This document shows, one piece after another, positions 61,247 through 64,000 of a DNA stretch of 64,000 nt. Both the position numbers and the translations under genes were made by a program. The stretch covers positions 32,523-96,522 of the forward strand of contig JBHIWX010000003.1 of the NCBI GenBank assembly GCA_041987205.1, written 5' to 3'. The notes under the pieces were generated by a model that ran no database searches, was not told the DNA's origin, and saw nothing but the letters and a program-made list of their open reading frames with translations. This stretch comes from BOKV01 sp041987205 (GTDB lineage Bacteria > Pseudomonadota > Alphaproteobacteria > Rhizobiales > Rhizobiaceae). Every line of letters starts with the position of its first letter. Position 1 is the first letter of the stretch.

Positions 61247-62185
61247 TCAGTTGCCCGTCTCGTAGGCGAGGATCGCGCCGGCCAGGTCTTCCAGCGCCGC
61301 GCCGACAGATTTGAACGCCGTGATTTCCTGGTCCGATGTCCGCCCCGACTTTTCGCCGCGCGTCATTTCGGACAGTTCCGACACGATGTCAGTTTCCTTC
61401 AGCGCGCCGGATTGCAACGCCAGCACGATGTCGCCGGCTTCCTTGGTCGCACCGGCGCGCGTATCGACGAAAACGCTGGCGCGCCGCATCGCTTCATCAT
61501 CGCTTTCGCGCATCTTGGGCGTAAAAGCACCAACCAGGTCGAGATGGACGCCAGGCTTAAGCCATTCGCCCTTGACGATCGGCTCGCTGGAAAGCGTCGC
61601 GCAGGAAACGATGTCGGCCTCGCCGGCCGCCACTTCCAGATCGTTCGCCGCCTCCGCCTCGAAACCGGCTGCAGCGGCCTTTTCCGCGATCGCCTCGGCC
61701 TTTTCACGCGACCTTCCCCAGATCGTGACCCAGCGGATCGGGCGAACCGCGGCATGCGCCTCGACGAGATTGAGCGCCAGCCGCCCGGTCCCGACGACCA
61801 GCAGATGGCCGGCATCCTTGCGCGCGAGATAGTCCGCCGCGAGCGCCGAAGCCGCCGCCGTGCGCCGCGCCGTCAGTTCGCCACCATCGACCATGGCCAG
61901 CACCTCGCCCGTCGCCGCCGACAGAAGGACATAGGCCGCGTTGACGGCTGCTTTGCCCCGCGCCGAATTGCCGGGAAACACGGTCGCGATCTTCACGCCC
62001 ATGAAGGCACCGCTCTGCCATGCGGGCATCAGCAGCAGCGTGGCGTCCGGTTCGCCCGGCACGCTGACACCGTGATGATGTCGAACCGGCATCTCGCAGC
62101 CTTCGGCGAACATCGCGCGCAGCGCCTCGACCAGCGCCTTCATCGGCAGCGCGTTGTGGGTCTCGCTTTCGTTCAGAACCAGCAT
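61247..62185 (-). CDS. ornithine cyclodeaminase/mu-crystallin family protein
   Basis: A 312-residue NAD(P)-dependent enzyme. LLLMPAWQSGAFMGVKIATVFPGN is the substrate region and LLVVGTGRLALNLVEAHAAV the Rossmann motif (about 129-148), with HLDLVGAFTPKMRESD following. Members act as ornithine cyclodeaminase, ketimine reductase or amino-acid dehydrogenases. It lies 12 bases upstream of the class V enzyme gene, so an operon is likely. Confidence 0.92.
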   Translation of the reverse strand: MLVLNESETHNALPMKALVEALRAMFAEGCEMPVRHHHGVSVPGEPDATLLLMPAWQSGAFMGVKIATVFPGNSARGKAAVNAAYVLLSAATGEVLAMVDGGELTARRTAAASALAADYLARKDAGHLLVVGTGRLALNLVEAHAAVRPIRWVTIWGRSREKAEAIAEKAAAAGFEAEAANDLEVAAGEADIVSCATLSSEPIVKGEWLKPGVHLDLVGAFTPKMRESDDEAMRRASVFVDTRAGATKEAGDIVLALQSGALKETDIVSELSEMTRGEKSGRTSDQEITAFKSVGAALEDLAGAILAYETGN

Positions 62186-62299
62186 TGCCCCAGTCCTCTC
62201 CCCTTGATCTTCATGCAGGACCGGGCGCGACAGCCCGGAGCGACACCATACACGGCGAGACTTCGCTTGCCACGCCGACGCGACATCGCATCATCGCCA

Positions 62300-63835
62300 T
62301 TACGACACCGGCAAGGCGCCGCCGGCCTCCGCGCGTTCGGCGATGTAGTCGTCGAGCACGCCCTTGCGCTCCACGGCCGTGGATGGCGGCGTGAAGCCTT
62401 CCACGATGTCGCGCCAGACCGCCGTTGCCCGCTCGCTCGCCGTCTGAGAACCGGCCGCAGTCCAGTTGCCGAAATTCGACCAGTCAGCCACCAGCGGCTC
62501 GTAGAAGGCGGTGCGGTAGCGGCTCATCGTGTGCGCGGCGGAGAAGAAATGCCCGCCCGGCTGCACCTCGGCAATGGCGTCGAAGCCGATCGCATCGTCG
62601 TCGCCAGGCACTGGCTTGCACAGTTCGGCGACCATCTGCAGCACCTCGATGTCGACGATCATCTTTTCGAGCGAAACGGCGAGCCCGCCCTCGATCCAGC
62701 CGGCAGCATGGACCAGCATGTTGCAGCCGCCCAGGATGGCGCCCCACATCGCCATCTGCGTCTCGTTGGCCGCCTGCGCGTCGACCGCGTTCGACGCCGT
62801 GCCGCCGCCGCCGCGCCAGGGCAGGCCGATATGGCGCGCCAACTGCCCTGCCCCCAGCGCCGAGGTGAAATGCTCAGGCGTGCCGAAGGCCGGCGCGCCC
62901 GACTTCATGCCGACGGATGAGGCGAAACTGCCATAAAGCACCGGCGCCCCGGCGCGCACGAGCTGCGCCAGCGCGATCCCGGCCAGCGCCTCCGCATGCT
63001 GCAGGGTGAGCGCCCCGGCGATGGTGATCGGCGCCATCGCGCCAGCCAGGCAGAATGGCGTGATGATCGAAATCTGCCCCCATTCGGCGAAATCGATGAT
63101 GCCCTGCGCCATCGGGATGTCGAGCTGACGCGGCGAATTGGTGTTGATCACCGTGTAGGTGTGCGGCGTCGCGCGGAAGGCTTCCTCGCTGTGACCATAG
63201 GCCAGCCGCAGCATCTCGAAGCCTTCCAGCACCTGCGGCGTGCCACGCGCATAGACGAAGGGCAGCTTGTCGGAGGTCTCCACCTGCACCTTCGTCATGG
63301 CGTAGTGGCGCAGTTCGACCGGCACGTCCTGCGGCTCGACCGAGGCCGTCATGGTGTGCATGACGTCGAAATGCTGGCTGATCTTCGCAATGGCCGTGAA
63401 ATCGGCAAGGCCGGCCGGACGGCGCCCGCCGACCCGGTCGGTAACGTTCGGCGCGCCAGCGCCCGACATGAAGGTCAGCGCGCCTTCCTCGTAGACGAGG
63501 TCGCGATCGGCCGAAGGCGCGTGGGCATGGATCGATTTCGGGGCGCTGGCCAGTGCGTGCTCGACGATGTCGCGACCGATGCGCACCATCATCGTGTCCT
63601 CGTCCACCAGCGCGCCGGCGCTGGCGAAGCGCTGCCGAGCTTCGGGTAGCAGCACCTTGATACCGAGTTCCTCCAGCACCCGGAGCGCGGCATCGTGGAT
63701 CGCTGCAACCCGGTCATCGGTGAAGGCCGGCTGCGGCCGGAACGGATTGATCAGCCGGCGGTAATCCGTCTCCCTTCTCGGAGCATCCGCCCTGCTTCGT
63801 CGCGCCCGTCTTCGCTCAGGCGTTGCCCCATCCAT
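62300..63835 (-). CDS. MttB-family (trimethylamine methyltransferase-like) protein, non-pyrrolysine
   Basis: About 511 residues. The MttB TIM barrel is recognised by FTDDRVAAIHDAALRVLEELGIKVL, LTFMSGAGAPNVTD, YTVINTNSPRQLD and TPFCLAGAMAPITIAGALT. No in-frame amber codon occurs, so it belongs to the non-pyrrolysine members, some of which demethylate betaines through a corrinoid protein. No corrinoid protein is in the window. An Arg-rich N-terminus (RRRARRSRADAPRRE) precedes the barrel. Start ATG at 63835; first gene of the trio with ornithine cyclodeaminase-like and class V enzymes. Confidence 0.9.
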   Translation of the reverse strand: MDGATPERRRARRSRADAPRRETDYRRLINPFRPQPAFTDDRVAAIHDAALRVLEELGIKVLLPEARQRFASAGALVDEDTMMVRIGRDIVEHALASAPKSIHAHAPSADRDLVYEEGALTFMSGAGAPNVTDRVGGRRPAGLADFTAIAKISQHFDVMHTMTASVEPQDVPVELRHYAMTKVQVETSDKLPFVYARGTPQVLEGFEMLRLAYGHSEEAFRATPHTYTVINTNSPRQLDIPMAQGIIDFAEWGQISIITPFCLAGAMAPITIAGALTLQHAEALAGIALAQLVRAGAPVLYGSFASSVGMKSGAPAFGTPEHFTSALGAGQLARHIGLPWRGGGGTASNAVDAQAANETQMAMWGAILGGCNMLVHAAGWIEGGLAVSLEKMIVDIEVLQMVAELCKPVPGDDDAIGFDAIAEVQPGGHFFSAAHTMSRYRTAFYEPLVADWSNFGNWTAAGSQTASERATAVWRDIVEGFTPPSTAVERKGVLDDYIAERAEAGGALPVS

Positions 63836-63978
63836 CACCCGTCTCCGTTTCTTTCGTCGTCCGCCTGGCCCCACGCGGCCACCAACCGAAACCGACACGA
63901 AAACCGCGCATGACGCAAGAACGGCGCGACCATGAGGGCCGCGCCGCGTGTGTGGTATTGTACCAGTTGGTGCCGGGA

Positions 63979-64000
63979 TCAGCCGATCTCCGGCACCTGC
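63979..64000 (-). CDS. possible C-terminal end of a further minus-strand gene
   Basis: The last 22 bases read on the minus strand as QVPEIG then TGA. A weak hairpin (GGCGCG/CGCGCC, about 63924-63946) follows it. Far too short to identify. Confidence 0.25.

Noticed and set aside
61085..62920. 611-codon plus-strand frame across the MttB/cyclodeaminase genes
   Set aside because: It spans antisense to parts of three conserved genes and shows no motif.

Overview
The window is about 64 kb of GC-rich, gene-dense chromosomal DNA from an alphaproteobacterium, most probably a member of the Hyphomicrobiales (Phyllobacteriaceae/Mesorhizobium-like). Evidence: the lptC-lptA-lptB-rpoN-hpf-ptsN order, MmcB, the DUF1150/Hsp20 pair, a BigR-like ArsR repressor, group IV ornithine decarboxylase, a TAXI-type TRAP system with DUF1850, HWE histidine kinase, and short dispersed palindromic intergenic repeats of the rhizobial kind. 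No rRNA, tRNA, CRISPR array, insertion sequence or prophage gene was seen. Both ends cut through genes or gene ends.

Layout. 1-5.6 kb: partial acyl-CoA dehydrogenase, XdhC plus a DUF188 protein, a MerR/MFS divergent pair with a MerR-type 19-bp-spacer promoter, ureidoglycolate lyase, PaaI-type thioesterase, and a 2-hydroxychromene-2-carboxylate isomerase-like protein. 5.8-11 kb: ornithine decarboxylase with a long untranslated leader, MmcB, an NAD-dependent epimerase, a small secreted protein and a DAO-type FAD oxidoreductase. 11.1-17.7 kb: RNase D-like exonuclease, the LPS transport genes lptC-lptA-lptB, then rpoN-hpf-ptsN. LptC and LptB both carry long N-terminal extensions, the LptB one made of hexapeptide repeats. 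17.8-19 kb: DUF1150, Hsp20, BigR-like repressor.

19.3-34.9 kb: malate synthase G, then a leucine/isovalerate degradation (liu) region on the minus strand: TetR regulator, isovaleryl-CoA dehydrogenase, flavodoxin-like protein, methylcrotonyl-CoA carboxylase beta, and, after an interruption (MBL-fold and macro-domain proteins, a methyltransferase, PQQ glucose dehydrogenase), carboxylase alpha, HMG-CoA lyase and an enoyl-CoA hydratase. Together these would take isovaleryl-CoA to acetyl-CoA and acetoacetate. Malate synthase next door could use the acetyl-CoA if glyoxylate is supplied.

35-42.2 kb, plus strand: L,D-transpeptidase, an ArsR/SRPBCC pair, dihydroorotase, D-amino-acid transaminase and a PLP decarboxylase (the last three in overlapping order), then L-serine ammonia-lyase. 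42.2-46.4 kb, minus strand: small secreted protein, HDAC-like amidohydrolase, DapA-family lyase, pirin, GNAT. 46.7-50.3 kb: TAXI binding protein, fused TRAP permease, DUF1850. 50.3-58.7 kb: PPi-dependent phosphofructokinase, a Pat-like acyl-CoA synthetase/GNAT fusion, an adenylate cyclase/TPR protein, a GMC oxidoreductase, an FMN reductase. 58.7-63.8 kb, minus strand: orphan HWE kinase, then (reading in the direction of transcription) MttB-family methyltransferase, ornithine cyclodeaminase-family protein and a cysteine-desulfurase-like enzyme. This last trio looks like a catabolic operon with no assigned substrate and is my best candidate for something undescribed.

Assignments rest on motif recognition and context only; no database search was possible. 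Start codons were moved from the longest reading frame when a ribosome-binding site, family N-terminus or gene overlap argued for it.
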